Positions 48,880 through 61,647 of a DNA stretch of 64,000 bases are shown piece by piece. This stretch comes from Ianthella basta. Its lineage: Eukaryota; Porifera; Demospongiae; Verongiida; Ianthellidae. A model generated the notes under the pieces. The model saw nothing but the letters and a program-made list of their open reading frames with translations, was not told the DNA's origin and did no database searches. The stretch lies in the NCBI GenBank assembly GCA_964019415.1, contig OZ025868.1, forward strand, positions 5,557,371 through 5,621,370, in the 5' to 3' direction. Positions within the stretch are counted from its first letter, which is position 1. Each line of letters opens with the position of its first letter. The translations under genes were made by a program, and so were the position numbers.

Positions 48880-51540
48880 TTCCAACATTATAATTGTATG
48901 CATATGTATGTAGCAACTTGTGTGGGCAGATCAAAAGGGGTATTTAAGTACCTTACAAATATATCTAATAGTCCTACAGCATGCCTTACAGTCCACGTCA
49001 TTCGTTAACGTTGGTAAACAGTGCTAGGATGTCATAAAGAATACTGCGACTTTTTTTTCACTTTGAAAATCAGAGCCCGTCCAGTGTGTTCCACAGGTTG
49101 CAGTGAATATTGCAAAGTACAGCATTAGATTTCCTAGGGATACTGCAATTACAGTCACCTAGAACAAACATACAGCTTCTGTATGTGTCAACTTATGATG
49201 TAAAGGATCATGTAGATATTCCCTGCATTCATTATTGATGCATTAAAGGCAGGCTTGGAGGAAGCACTTTAAAGGTGGTCAGGCTAAGTTAGAATAATAT
49301 TACCTAGACGGCCACTTGCACAGGCCAGGAAGTACCTTAGCTATAGAAAAGCATGGGCAGAACTAAACATCTGGTCAGGCCATGGCCTGGGCAGCCTGGG
49401 CAAATCTGCTGGGCATGAAAGAGCATTTCAATTGGCTATTACAGTTTGCCATATGGTACTTCAGTGCACAGTACCACACATCTGTATTATACTCTATATC
49501 AGCAGGATCAATACAGAGAAATAACTCAGCCAGAGTTCCTCCAAGCACATGCAACAGAGAGGACGCTTGAGAGCATCATTGCCTGCAGTATATATACAAC
49601 AGTAAGCAGTATTGAAACTAGTGCACACAATGTCATCACATTTAGCATCTCAGTTAACGTTGTGGTTATGCTTTGTAAAGATTATTATCACATATAGAGG
49701 ATTAATTCTGTTACCAGTAATGCTTGTGAATTGTAACAGCAGTTAGCTACCTCACAATGTACTATGAATTAATCCATTCCATAGTTTAGGAATTTATTTG
49801 GGCAAAATCTGATGAAATACAAAATTTAAGAAAGATTGGGTCATCATGCTTTGGGCTCAACAGACAGTACCAAAATTATGTAACAGCAAATTAAACGTTT
49901 ACACACTAATAGAAAGTGAGCTTCCAATAACCAATCTATCTATGTAATGTGCATGTACGCACCCAACCTCATCCTTCACAGTGGTTAAGATAAGGGCCGG
50001 AGCTCGAGGTGAGCTGGAATGAGCAGACTTGATATAAAGCATCATGTCAGTTGAACAAAATATTTCTGAAGGAGATGTATATACGTGCATGTGTCGAGGA
50101 ACATGTAGGACAAGGGCTGGGATGTACTTACATGCAACTTCAAATAAGGCATGTGTACATTGTTTGAACCTCTGTAAATATTAAAGAAGGATAACCCTTA
50201 GTCATCTATTAACCATCGTGGAGGGGGGGGGGGGGGGGGGTGAGGAGTGGAAGTATTAATCCAAGGTAATATGATTGGTACAATTCCTTTGCAAATATGC
50301 ACTTAAACATGCCGTTATATTTACCGGAGGTTATAGGGTGGGGGATATCCCTTGCACTCTTCACTAGCAAGCATTCGTTCCATGCATGCGATTATTATGT
50401 GTTTGAGAGAACGCAGCGATAGTCAGAGCGATTTAATTTGGCTTGATATATTATATAATACATAATTTGCCTTCAAGTGCTGAAGTAGCAGTAAATATAC
50501 ATCCACATAGCTATGTGGCCATAGCCACTAGCTAGTAGGTTCACAGACTTTGTCACAGTTGTAGCTCTTTCTTGCGAATTGAATTGCGAGCCGCTTGACG
50601 AAACAAAAATTACTTGCACACAGCAATTGCAAATGGGCCTTCATTGCCACAAACACAATTGATACATCCACTAATTAATGATATGCTGCTTGTATATTGT
50701 ACTTATAGGGTGCATGGCTGACAGTATGTAAGCAGGCTATATAGACTGTCTGGAAATGAAATATAACTCTCGAGTCATTCAATGCATGCATTTAAAGTGG
50801 TGGGGATTGGAGTCATCATGAGCTGTATATAATCATAATTATTATGCTTACAGTAAATCAGATACTGAAAGGGTAGCTATGTGTATGTGAACATTGACTT
50901 CACAGGTCTGTGGCATACACATACATATATAGCCTCCTCATCTTTCAAATTGGCACACAAATATATTACAAATCTTGTTCATTACCAAGATTGGTGACCA
51001 CATGGTCAGTTGTCATAGCAACATGGCTTCAGCAAAGCAGATTGAGTACTAGTCAAGTATTACACTCTCAAAAATACATGTGACATTTTATATTAAAGGC
51101 TGTGCATGCTTACCAATGCGTTCAATAGCATCCACAACAACATAAAACTGAGTTATAACTGCAATAGTCATCTGCTTGCATAGTTATTGATGTGCATATA
51201 CGAGGAAGGAAAATCATCTCCATTCATGCAAGTGATGAATGTACATAGGCACAAACATGCATCAAATCGAAGTTGCTATTATAGCTAGAGTGATGATCAA
51301 GGATGCAGCAGCTGTATCAAACAGGCACTATAATTAGCCCACAGCGACTGAAGGCTGTTGGCACCTGGAGACCGTTTGGCAGCTGCGCACTATATACCAT
51401 TATTGCAAATAATTGGAGCTACTAAAGAAAATGCTGATAGTTTGGAAACGTCTTTGCCACATGCACTGATTGTATTGTACATGTATAGCATCAAACACAC
51501 ATAGCTATTAATACGTAACTATAATTGCTATATCCTCTTA
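48880..51540. other. spacer, second copy of 31130-33760
   Basis: Near-copy of the earlier spacer including the poly-G run (50222-50240). No supported gene. The TM1-like relic here hits a stop even earlier (after WRNSG). Confidence 0.4.
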
Positions 51541-51545
51541 TTTGA

Positions 51546-51905
51546 TTGATCAGTTGAAACCAATGAACATCCACATGATGGCCACCACAGTGGCCACACA
51601 CACACTGGGGAGCTGGGCGGTGGGAAGACTGCCAGATGGCACCAGAGTGAGAGATCCAAACTGGAAATTGTCCGGAGCAAGTAATGGTTTGCATCTAACC
51701 AGCCTTCATTGATGCTTTTTGGGATCCACAATGCAAAGGCAAACTCCAGAGTTCAGGAAGTTGTAAAGTTGGCATCAGTGTTTTCCGCACTGTACAGTGG
51801 TCTTGAAAATTCATATGTGTACCAACCATCAATGCCCTGAGCCTCAGTAGTGAATGGATACTGATATCTCCACCCCCGAACATCACTGCTGCTGGAGCTA
51901 GGAGA
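51546..51905 (-). pseudogene. EB_dh/DOMON-like gene end, second copy
   Basis: Copy of 33769-34125. It shares the in-frame TGA and the LINE junction and adds a one-base deletion near 51680 (AAGTAATGG against AACGTAATGG) that shifts the frame before the C-terminal helix. Confidence 0.5.
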
Positions 51906-52743
51906 CCTCCCAGTGGTATGTCTGGCGAGGATAAGATGTATGTTTTTTTGGCTCAAGATTTTGACTAGTGCAGCATATGATGGAAGGTTGCTGAAAAGAG
52001 TGTCTGTTGAGGCTATAAGACTCAACAAGGATACATGGATAAAGAAAATGACTGCCTGCTGTAACGATTTTGGTTGGCAAGATGTGGGAGTGGAGCAGGT
52101 TAAAGATCTGTCAGAGAATGAGTTGAAGAGAATGTTGGAGAGTGTGGCGTGGAGGAGAGTAAGAAAAGAATGAAGTCAGGAATTAGAGAACAAACCAAAG
52201 CTGTCAATGCTGAAGAAGATTGCAGAGTATGAAGAAGAATTTAGTTGTGCAAATGTGAAGATGAAAAGCGAGAGGAGGGTCTTGATCAAGCTGAGGGGAG
52301 GTACTGCACTGTTTCAAATGGAGACGGGCAGATGGCATGGATTGAAAAGGGAGGAAAGAGTATGCAAAGAGTGTGACAGTGGAGAGGTGGAGGATGTGGT
52401 CCATTGGCTGATCAGGTGCCCAGCCTGGATTGGACATCGTGAGGCACTTTTGAAACATTGTCGTGATCATTCCTCCAATTCTGATGAAGATACCACGGCC
52501 AGACTCCTGGGCCTGGCTTGCCACAACCACAAGATAGCAGCAGATATCCACACCATGTGGAAGGCGCGTTTTGGCACATAGGGCCAGAATGAACTCTCTA
52601 TACCCTGCAGGCCCTTAATTAACTGATTTGTATACAGTATATGTGAAGGACATCATCTAAACAGTTTTATGTAAATGTTTGTGTATATAGTGCTGCTTTG
52701 GGCCAGTCTGGGCCCTAGTGCTGTATGGCATGATGCACTCAAA

Positions 52744-52786
<43 letters not shown>

Positions 52787-52787
52787 A
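51906..52787 (+). mobile_element. 5'-truncated LINE 3' end, second copy
   Basis: Practically identical to 34126-35006: same in-frame TGA (52171), zinc motif frame ending at 52581, and ATTG tail. It arose by the segmental duplication, not a second insertion. Confidence 0.75.
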
Positions 52788-53209
52788 TAGACTAGCCCAC
52801 ACCATTTGTAGACTGCCCTTCCCTACACCAAACAATGTGTTGGCACAAACGTACTCTACAGGAATGTGTACACACTGCACTGTTAGAACAGGTTTGTTAT
52901 CACAACATCAATGTTTACACTAAACAAATCTGGAATGTTGGCGCTACACCCACAGGGGTGTTATGGTTAGCCACACCTTAGCTAGCTAACCATAGACTTT
53001 GCTTGACTGACAATTAGCTACTACTGTCTACAGCCATGATTAATGCTACTATAATATTATGTTTTCATGTAAGAATCCTCATGTTATTATTATATATTCA
53101 TCACAGGTAGTGCGCATGAGTGCCTGTATGTATGTTGTGTTCTACGTACGTAGTTCCTTTCGCAGCTACTTACTTACGTAGCTAAGTGTGAATGCATTAG
53201 CACTTTTGC

Positions 53210-53705
53210 TAATAAAACATCTTTATCCTCGATAGTTCCACTCCAAAAGAGCACAGAGCAAAGGGAGATCAGTCCTTCACACTCGGTGAAGTCGGATTTC
53301 TGGGAGACTCAGGGACTGAGGACCACTGAGCTCTGGAGTGTTGTGTACTGGTTGGGCGTTGCGTGTGTTAGACAATAAAGTATCTTTACCCTCTTTCAAT
53401 TGCCTCCAAACAAGCAAAGCGGCAAGAAGAGTTAATCATCAACGCTCACTAAGGTCGGATTTCAGGGAGGAGCAGGAACTAAGGAACAATGAGCTCTAGA
53501 ACGTTGCGTACTGTTGGAGAGCTACGTACATTTACCAATTAAACATGTTTACCCTCGATCGATCGCCTCCAAACGAACACAGTAGCAAGAAGATGCAGTA
53601 CTTAACACTCACTGAGTTCGGCGTTCAGGGAGGTTCAGGTCTTTAGGAAATGGTATAACTGAGTGCCTTTGCTGAAGGAGGTGGTAGAGCAGCCATGTTC
53701 TTCAG
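53210..53705. repeat. triplicated ~160-bp module (copy 3)
   Basis: Near-identical to copy 2 at 35430-35925. Confidence 0.6.
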
Positions 53706-54659
53706 AACGTACAACACAGGGAAATTCCATTCAACTGGCGTACGTCGATCCTTACAAACCAAACGGCATAGGAAAGATGCACGATAGTTTCTCAGTTACC
53801 TACTGTTCCTGGAAGTATCCATGCTAGAATCACAATTGAGAATCTGATCATGAACATTACCTCAATCCCACTGTACAGCTTTCTACGTATAGCTAGATAA
53901 CTTATGAAAGCACTGATCAATATTGTGTGAAACAGTAACTAGCTAGTGGATCTTCATACAAGCCACGACTTCAGGGGCAGGACAAAATTGACCTCCAAAT
54001 TGTGGAGGGACACATCTAACTCAATAACATTGCTTACAATTTGTGTTGTTTTGTTTGTAACTTCTAGATTAGTCTAATTTTTGCACTATGCTAGCTACGT
54101 ATGTGTGAATTGTGCAATGTCTCAGTATATTTGCATGGTGAAATACAGCCAGGCCCTGCAGCATGAGAGAGAAGTTATGATGTAGTGGCAGTGGTGAACA
54201 GAAATGTTAGAAACAGCGGCTGTAATTAAAATGCATGGCATTGGGCATTCTGCGCAGAGCAGTATATACGTATGGATTGACTGTCCCCTTTGTGAAAAGA
54301 GTGCAATAAGATTAAGGCTCCCTTCAGTTTCTCTGCACACAGGCATCCACCTAAGCTGTAATGCAGGGTATGTAGCAGTAAGTTGTACACTGTATGTGGT
54401 TGCAATTTTGTACATTATACAGTACCTATGTACATGAATAACAATAATGTAACAGCTAGGTGTAAGAGGGGTATTCCATCATTACTGCACACATCATGAG
54501 AAGTAAAATACATGTCAAAGCAAAGTAAAGCAATACTTGACATAACTGCACAACAGTGCCAAACACACGACAAATAAACCAACAAACCAGCCCAGTACAT
54601 ACGTATTAAAAACTTAAAGACATTACAATGCATGTCATAGAGTATCAACATTTATCGGT

Positions 54660-54678
54660 AGTTTCTTAATGATCCTCT

Positions 54679-54762
<84 letters not shown>

Positions 54763-55950
54763 TAGTGAAATCACACATATTGGGAATTGAGACAGATGCA
54801 ATAGTAAATCTGCTAACTATAATAACTGAAGGATACAGGCATTGCCAAGAGACACCAACACGCCTTGTGCTGCATCCTGGTGGCCAGCACAACAATATGC
54901 ACACCACTGGCAATCAACACAATGGGTGCACCGACCACAAAGGCCCAGTTTGGGTAGTGTGTCAGTCCAGTGATGCTCACTGCTGATGGTCCTTGTCTGC
55001 AAGTGTGGAGTCACATGACATTAAAGTCGTGTCTACTAGAAAAATATACATCTAGCTACAGGAGATTGTAGAATCCATATGCATGCAATGTCACCAAAAG
55101 CATATTGTAAATCATCTAAAGAGAAGCAGGTCACATTCACCAATGAGATCCCTACACACGGAAATGATTGTCTTCTTCATGGCCGCAATTGCCCCTTTGT
55201 ATGGGTGCATGTGACTAGAATCACCTCTTCTGTACCTTCAGTTGCAAAGACTTTACAACCTTCTGTATTCTAGCTGTTAATTCATGTGCATGTGTACTTG
55301 CTAATAATCTCTGATGGCATGGTCACCTTTAGACTGTCATGCACACATGCATGAACAAACCAGTGTTCTTTCAGTGATGATTGGTCCAAATGGGAACTCC
55401 CTAGGACTAAGGTGGTTGCTTGTTTTACTTATACATTGAAATAGGTGATGTGCATGTAGCCATTATCACTTGTGACACTGTGACAAGAGTGAAGAGTAGC
55501 TAGCTACATACAGAAAGACACATAAGAGCAAACGAGGGCTGCAAAGACACTGTTCCTTTGGGAAGAGGCTAGAGGCAACACTGATTCTCATACGTACGTA
55601 TGCACATAGCTATACGTATGCACGAGCACATGCACGCACGCATGCACACGCACAGGAAACCAGACAAGCACTTGGAGAATACGTAGGGACTGACGTAAAA
55701 TTAATTGGTAAAATTGTCCATAAACTACAGCAGCCATATGCATCAGCTCACACATTAATGAGTAAGCCATATCCAACCACTGCTGTAATCCACCCTCCTG
55801 CTGCAAGCAAGTAGCCAAGCAGAGCACCCTATAGCCGAAGGAGAGAAGGGTGCGTGCGTAGAGCTTGAAACATTCACGCGTTCAGGCCAACTGGATTACA
55901 ATCTGTAGAGTAAAGCTTACGAAAATGGTTAGACAAAGTCCCGCCCGCAT
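54660..55950 (-). pseudogene. C3: truncated 4TM gene
   Basis: Exon 1 55950-55921, exon 2 55828-55752, exon 3 54996-54837. Same loss of exon 4 and exon 5 at a (CA)n array (54680-54759) as C2, so the deletion predates the duplication. Here the exon 1 donor is still GTAAGC. Confidence 0.7.
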
Positions 55951-56115
55951 TGCAGGGTCTATGGTCTCTTTGGTGGGCATCAAATGGAATAAACAGGGGT
56001 GATCCCTTTTGCGGTAATTTTAAATTATAATACTATTACTATGAAACAAATGGAGTAGTTCATGATGCACTCGCGTATCTACAGTATTCATAATTGACCA
56101 TTATAGCTAATTGAT

Positions 56116-59100
56116 CTAGCCTCTCGACCTCCTCCACTGCAACATGGTAAAGTAGCAGATAACAGCAATAGCCTGCAAGAGAGAGGAAGTGGATTCAGGC
56201 AATCATACACAGATCTGTTTAACTCTCAGACAGGCAATTGCAACACAAGAAGCTATTTATACAGTAGAATGTCTCAACCTTACAAAGTACAATTCCTACC
56301 AATGTATTTCACATACAAATTAAAGGTGACATAGCTACGTAGCTAGCTACGTACATAGCTACAAGTCATACAAGAACTTAAGATGGCACGAGATCTGATG
56401 CTAACAAAGTGGTGGCAGTACTAGTTCATACTGCATGGTGCAAAGTTCATTACATAAAAGCTACAGAAATAGCTGAGAATATAGCGCTACATTTTGGTTG
56501 CACTACAGTATTACTAATTATACAAACAACCACCACCTTCCACCCACACACAGCACTATAGCTACCACACTGTGACTGTCTGACAGAGCATTCATATAAT
56601 AGTGTAGACAATCAACTTGTAACAACTTGTCTGATATGTCTTTTATGCAAGGACAATGGATTGCTCATAATACTGCAAAGAGGCAATGGTAGACTCACCG
56701 CACTTATGGCAGAAAGAGTGGACAGACTAGTGCACTGGAAGGGAGCAGCTAATCCATAAAATGTGAAGAATGCCACCACCTGAAACACAAGCTATAACAG
56801 CAATGCTAAGGCAGTGGATAACATTGTGTGAAGACTTGGGAGTGGAACTACAGTGGAATCTGTCTGCTATTGTTAATACATAATATATAGAGTATGTAGC
56901 TCAGCTACCTGGTTACAGATAAAGTAGCTATATAGCAATCTCAAAACTCCATTTAATACACTATCACACTGCAATACACCTCTGACATCCATCTAAACCA
57001 ATCAAGTGCAAAGTCTCACAGGTGACTGATTCAAAGAGGTTAATGGCTGAATTAAGTATATTCATTGGTACTTGTTGGTGCACAAAGTACTTCATAACAC
57101 AGGGCAAACAATTGCAAAGGATACAATTGGTGAGCAGGTGATAATAAGCACTCGATCCTTCACTCCTCTGCACCAGAGGATGGAGTTGAATAGGAGTAGG
57201 GAGGTGAGGGAAACGGAAAAGGCAATCTGTGATGATACACCTACCGTCAGGGCCATAGAAGCATTGATCCTATGAGCAATGAAGAGCTGCATGTAATAAC
57301 CCCGGCCAGCATAACCTCAACATGGGACACCCACAGTGAATTAACAGTACGGCACAATGTGGACTTGTAGCATTGTATGTAATCCTGTTTTGCCACTGAT
57401 GAGGCAGAGACGATTGTGAAAGTATATTATGGGTGATATAATCCCCACAACAATGAAAGTCTAAGCATTGTGCTATGTACGTACATTTAAAATGGGAATA
57501 GTATTATATCACCTTGGACACTATTGACTTACCAAAACTTAAAGGCAACCCTTCCAAAGATAAATTCATTCAAAACACAGCGTGTAGGAAATATGCCGTT
57601 CACCATAAAGGCTGCTCCTCCAAATAGAAATGAAAGAATGCCTGACAGCACCATTATCTGCATTCAGAGTAGACAAATATAATACATATGTGTATATATA
57701 CATAGCAACAAATGAAGGGTTGAAACAATGTCATACATAATGTCATAGTGATCAAGGGCATGTTTCACCCTGTTTCAATATGTGAGTGGATTTGAGAATA
57801 GGGACCAATTTGTGCAATGTATAAAATGTCAGTATAGGTGAAAGCACACTAACGAGTCATGTTTCTGGTAAAGTCGGATTACTACATCATGCGTACCTGT
57901 GGTATAGTCCCAACATCCTGGCCAGTTTGGAACCCGTAGTCGTTTCCTGCACAGCAAACCACGAAGAATAGCAATGCCGTCGCCATGTTTACAGATATAA
58001 TACCAGAAGGGTTACGGGCTATTTTCTCATAATTGCAGTATTTCGTACTTTGAGTGAGCGTATCTCGGGAACTGAACCAGCTATTGAAGCGCAACAAAGT
58101 GCAAGGAATAGCTCATCTACTGTGCTTCCACTCAGCACCACTAACTTGAAATCAGCAATTTGTGCGAATTGGTCCCTTTTCTCAAATCCATTCACGTATA
58201 ATAGTGTTTAACTTACAGAAATTCAAGTTTCAAAGGACAAACATTCTGATGCACTGTGAATAGGCACAGTGAAAACATCGTGCGCATTGGGTGTCCAAGT
58301 AATGATCAGATACACATGACTGCTATTGTATGGTCAGTGCTCAATATATGAAATTCTTCAAGAGGGCGGGGCAATACAAGAAATACGTCTTTCGGTTTGT
58401 TAAAGGTTCATTGTTCATTGTTCATTGTACATGTACAAACATTCACTGAATTATAAATAACACGTTCACTTATCAGACTGTAGCCCCTTTCATTGGGTCC
58501 CTTGCTGTGATTATGCTCAAAATACACTGCAGACCATGGTATAACAACAGTGTGGTAATTAATGCATTACATAAATGTACTTACTGTGAACAATCCACAA
58601 ACAATTTTCCCATGTTTGAAGCACAACTGACAACGACCACTTGTTTCTGGGATCTCCTCAACCAGTGGAGTGTTGCTGGGCTCACTGGCTGAGAGAACTG
58701 ACATTTCATGCAAGCCACTATCAGAGAGGGGTACATTGGGAACAGTCTTCCCCTGTAGACGGAGCCTAAGCTGAACGTCCTGAATGCGCTCCCTGAGATT
58801 CTTAACCTTCTCGTCGGATATAGAGCTCTGACTTACTAGTTCAGCTTTCATCTTGCTCATCCGCAGAGCCTCACTGTCCTTACTCTCCAAGTCCTTCTGC
58901 ATACGCCACATCGCAAGCTGCACATTGCTGTCCTGCTCTTGTATGGAATAGCTCTTCAGCACAGTTTTCTCCACCCGCTTCATTTCAAGCAAAATTGTAT
59001 TACTTGCTGGACGTTTGCTAGCATCATCATCCAGACACAACTCAATCACACCCTGGAATAACTTAACTTCATATTCTGAAAATAACTGAAGGTAGGGTGC

Positions 59101-59856
59101 ACGTGTTTCCAGTTGAGAGTATGCCACTACACGCTGTGTCTTCTTTCCTTCAGTTGCAGATGGTCTTGGAATGACAGGGGTGGGCCACTCATGTGTGACT
59201 GTCATAATGATGAGGTTGCCGTAGGAGAACACATCAAGCTTGTCATCATATTGTGGTGGGTAGCGCAATGCTTCAGGAGGCATGAACCCCGGTGTGCCCT
59301 TGATGGAGGAGCTACGAGTGAGTGAGGCTGCATCGATGGCCCTGGTCATACCAAAGTCGGTCAGCTTGGTCAGGTAGGTCACCTCGTTGACGAGGATGTT
59401 GTTGGGACTGAGGTCGTGATGCACCATCTTGGGGGAGTAGCTGTGAAGGTAAACCAGACCCTGGGCCACCTGACGGAGGATCACAACCTTGTTGATGAGA
59501 GGAAAATCTTCCTTTGGCGTCGACTCGAGTAGCGATCGCAGACTGGCGTCCATCTTCTCCAGCACCATGACAGGAGTGTGTGAGGGATCGAAGTAGATCC
59601 CTAGAAACTGGACAATCTGAGGATGTCTCAAAGCAGACCACGTGGCGCACTCTTTCTCAAACGCTGTAATGAACGCTTGCTTCTCCTCCGCTGATAGTAT
59701 CTCCTTGAAGATGTCGTGCATGAACTTCGCAGCGCAGGTCGTTCCGTTCCATTCAACTTCGAATACCGTCCCAAATGCACCCGCTCCGAGCTTCCGATCG
59801 GTCCTTCTGATGTCGTAGATCTTCAACGGAGCGAGCTCAACTTCGAAATCAGCCAT
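56116..59856 (-). CDS. A4: TKL-like kinase fused to four-transmembrane domain, 5 exons, 559 aa
   Basis: Predicted join: 59856-58585, 57657-57533, 57269-57125, 56779-56699, 56172-56116. Same layout as A3. Exon 1 starts MADFEVELAP; glycine loop GAGAFG; Lys44; [14 protein letters not shown]. Small differences from A3 include SYSPKMVHHD and SDEKVKNL. 4TM exons are identical or nearly so. Intron 1 holds an intact alternative first exon. No lesion seen. It lies directly downstream (3') of the 482-bp insertion that separates it from B4. Confidence 0.74.
57897..57986 (-). CDS. A4 alternative first exon, 30 codons
   Basis: Same 30 codons, ATG and donor as in A3. Phase 0, so it could join A4 exon 2 at 57657 to give a 165-residue kinase-free product. 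Confidence 0.42.
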
Positions 59857-59990
59857 CGTCTATAAGCAAATTTTGCGGTCGCGTGCACGAGGCCCAGTAA
59901 CTGCACTATATATATAGCTGTCTATCATGTGGAAAGCAAGATTTGGGAATAAATTATAATTTTATGCCATTTGATCTGATCGATCTGCGG

Positions 59991-60472
59991 TCGGTCCCCA
60001 TTGGGGCTAACTCGTTTTTTCAGTTTTTGGAATATGCTTTCCTCAAAGTGAAGCTGCCAAAGAAACAGGCTTTGGCCAGACTGGCAGCAAAGCTAAACAT
60101 TTAGTTCCCCTTTTCCCATATTCTCCTTTTTGTTATTTATTGTACGTATAGCCAGTGTTTCTGGTTTCTGCTTAATCATTGACTACTGCTGCAACTATGC
60201 TATTCAAGGTGCATGCGTATTGCATGACATGCAGGAGTAGAAAAGTTCTATTTTCATATTTAAATTTGGAACAGGTATAATTATGTGCATCTAAAGTGTG
60301 AGGATCACTCTTAAAATGCATCTATTAAGTGTGAGGCTCACACTAATTCTGAGTGTGATTATCACTCTATTTGCAATGTGGTGACCTTCACACCAAAATT
60401 TGGTGTGCTCACAGATGCAACCAATTCACACCAATAATCAGTGTGATCCTCACACCAAGTTTCTAACAGTGT
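59991..60472. mobile_element. 482-bp insertion specific to the A4-B4 spacer
   Basis: A3-B3 reads CTGCGGTATTATTGC without a break; here about 482 bp separate the two halves. The insert begins TCGGTCCCCATTGGGG, contains a plus-strand acceptor-like TTTTTTCAG followed by an open stretch (FLEYAFLKVKLPKKQALARL to a TAG), and ends in a series of short GTGTGA/TCACAC inverted repeats (60294-60460). Probably a non-autonomous transposon; class not recognised. Confidence 0.55.
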
Positions 60473-60947
60473 ATTATTGCAAGTTGCATAAGTTTCATGG
60501 CATGTATGTATACAGCCATCAATATTCGTTAAACAACATTACATACTGGAGTCATTTTATAGTCATAACATCCAAATTGCTAGTCCACTACCTCATTCAT
60601 GTTACGTCTATCTAACACAGCCTACACACATTATGCAAATATAAGGAACTGCAGCTGTTACATGTAGAAACTAAAATGTGCTGTCAAGACAGCAGCAGCT
60701 ATAGACAGCTACAGACAGGTAGCACTTCAAAAGTCACTCTATCCACTGCAGTACAATCAGATAGCAGAGTAGAGCCAGTCCCTACAATGGAATAAGGCAG
60801 GAAGTTTGAGTTTGAATGTCACGGGCTACACACCCTTACTAGAACTGTTTGCTCCTTTCATCTGATCTGCTAGTATTAGTTATCACATCACCATAAGAAT
60901 ACTAACCAATTAATACACCCATCCACACACGCACATACATGCAAGTA

Positions 60948-61077
<130 letters not shown>

Positions 61078-61568
61078 TGCACACACACACACTTGCAAGC
61101 ACACACACACACACTTGCATGCACACACACATGTACTTGTACTAGCACAACCAAGATTTGGTTGCGTAGAGCTCATTAATATATAAGGTGAGTCAGCAGG
61201 TGGCAACAAGAACATCAGTGGCTCTATGGGTAGCATGCAGAGACACCAGCTTCATCTACCCAGTTGCACGGTCCCACGGTGCAGTAGGGGTATTTATCTA
61301 TGTTCTTGCAAGACCCATGAGACGAGAGAGATGGGGTACGTCTGTGGATGACGACATCAGAATACGTAACTGTCCTGGACTCGTGGCTGTAGAGTACTCC
61401 ACATAGCTTGCAAAATTGGCAGTAAACACTGGGAAGTGTGCTAGAGGAATCACATGCACAAGTTGCTGCATGTATTCTCCCTTGGCTTGGTTTTCAAACC
61501 CCCTCCAGCTACCAGAATTGTAGGCTGCAGATCTGCCACCCTTTTGGCTTATTCAATGGTGCTCGTAC

Positions 61569-61572
61569 ACGC

Positions 61573-61644
<72 letters not shown>
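61569..61644. repeat. (CA)n replacing B4 exon 4
   Basis: CA array at the same deletion junction as B3 43219-43320. Confidence 0.9.
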
Positions 61645-61647
<3 letters not shown>

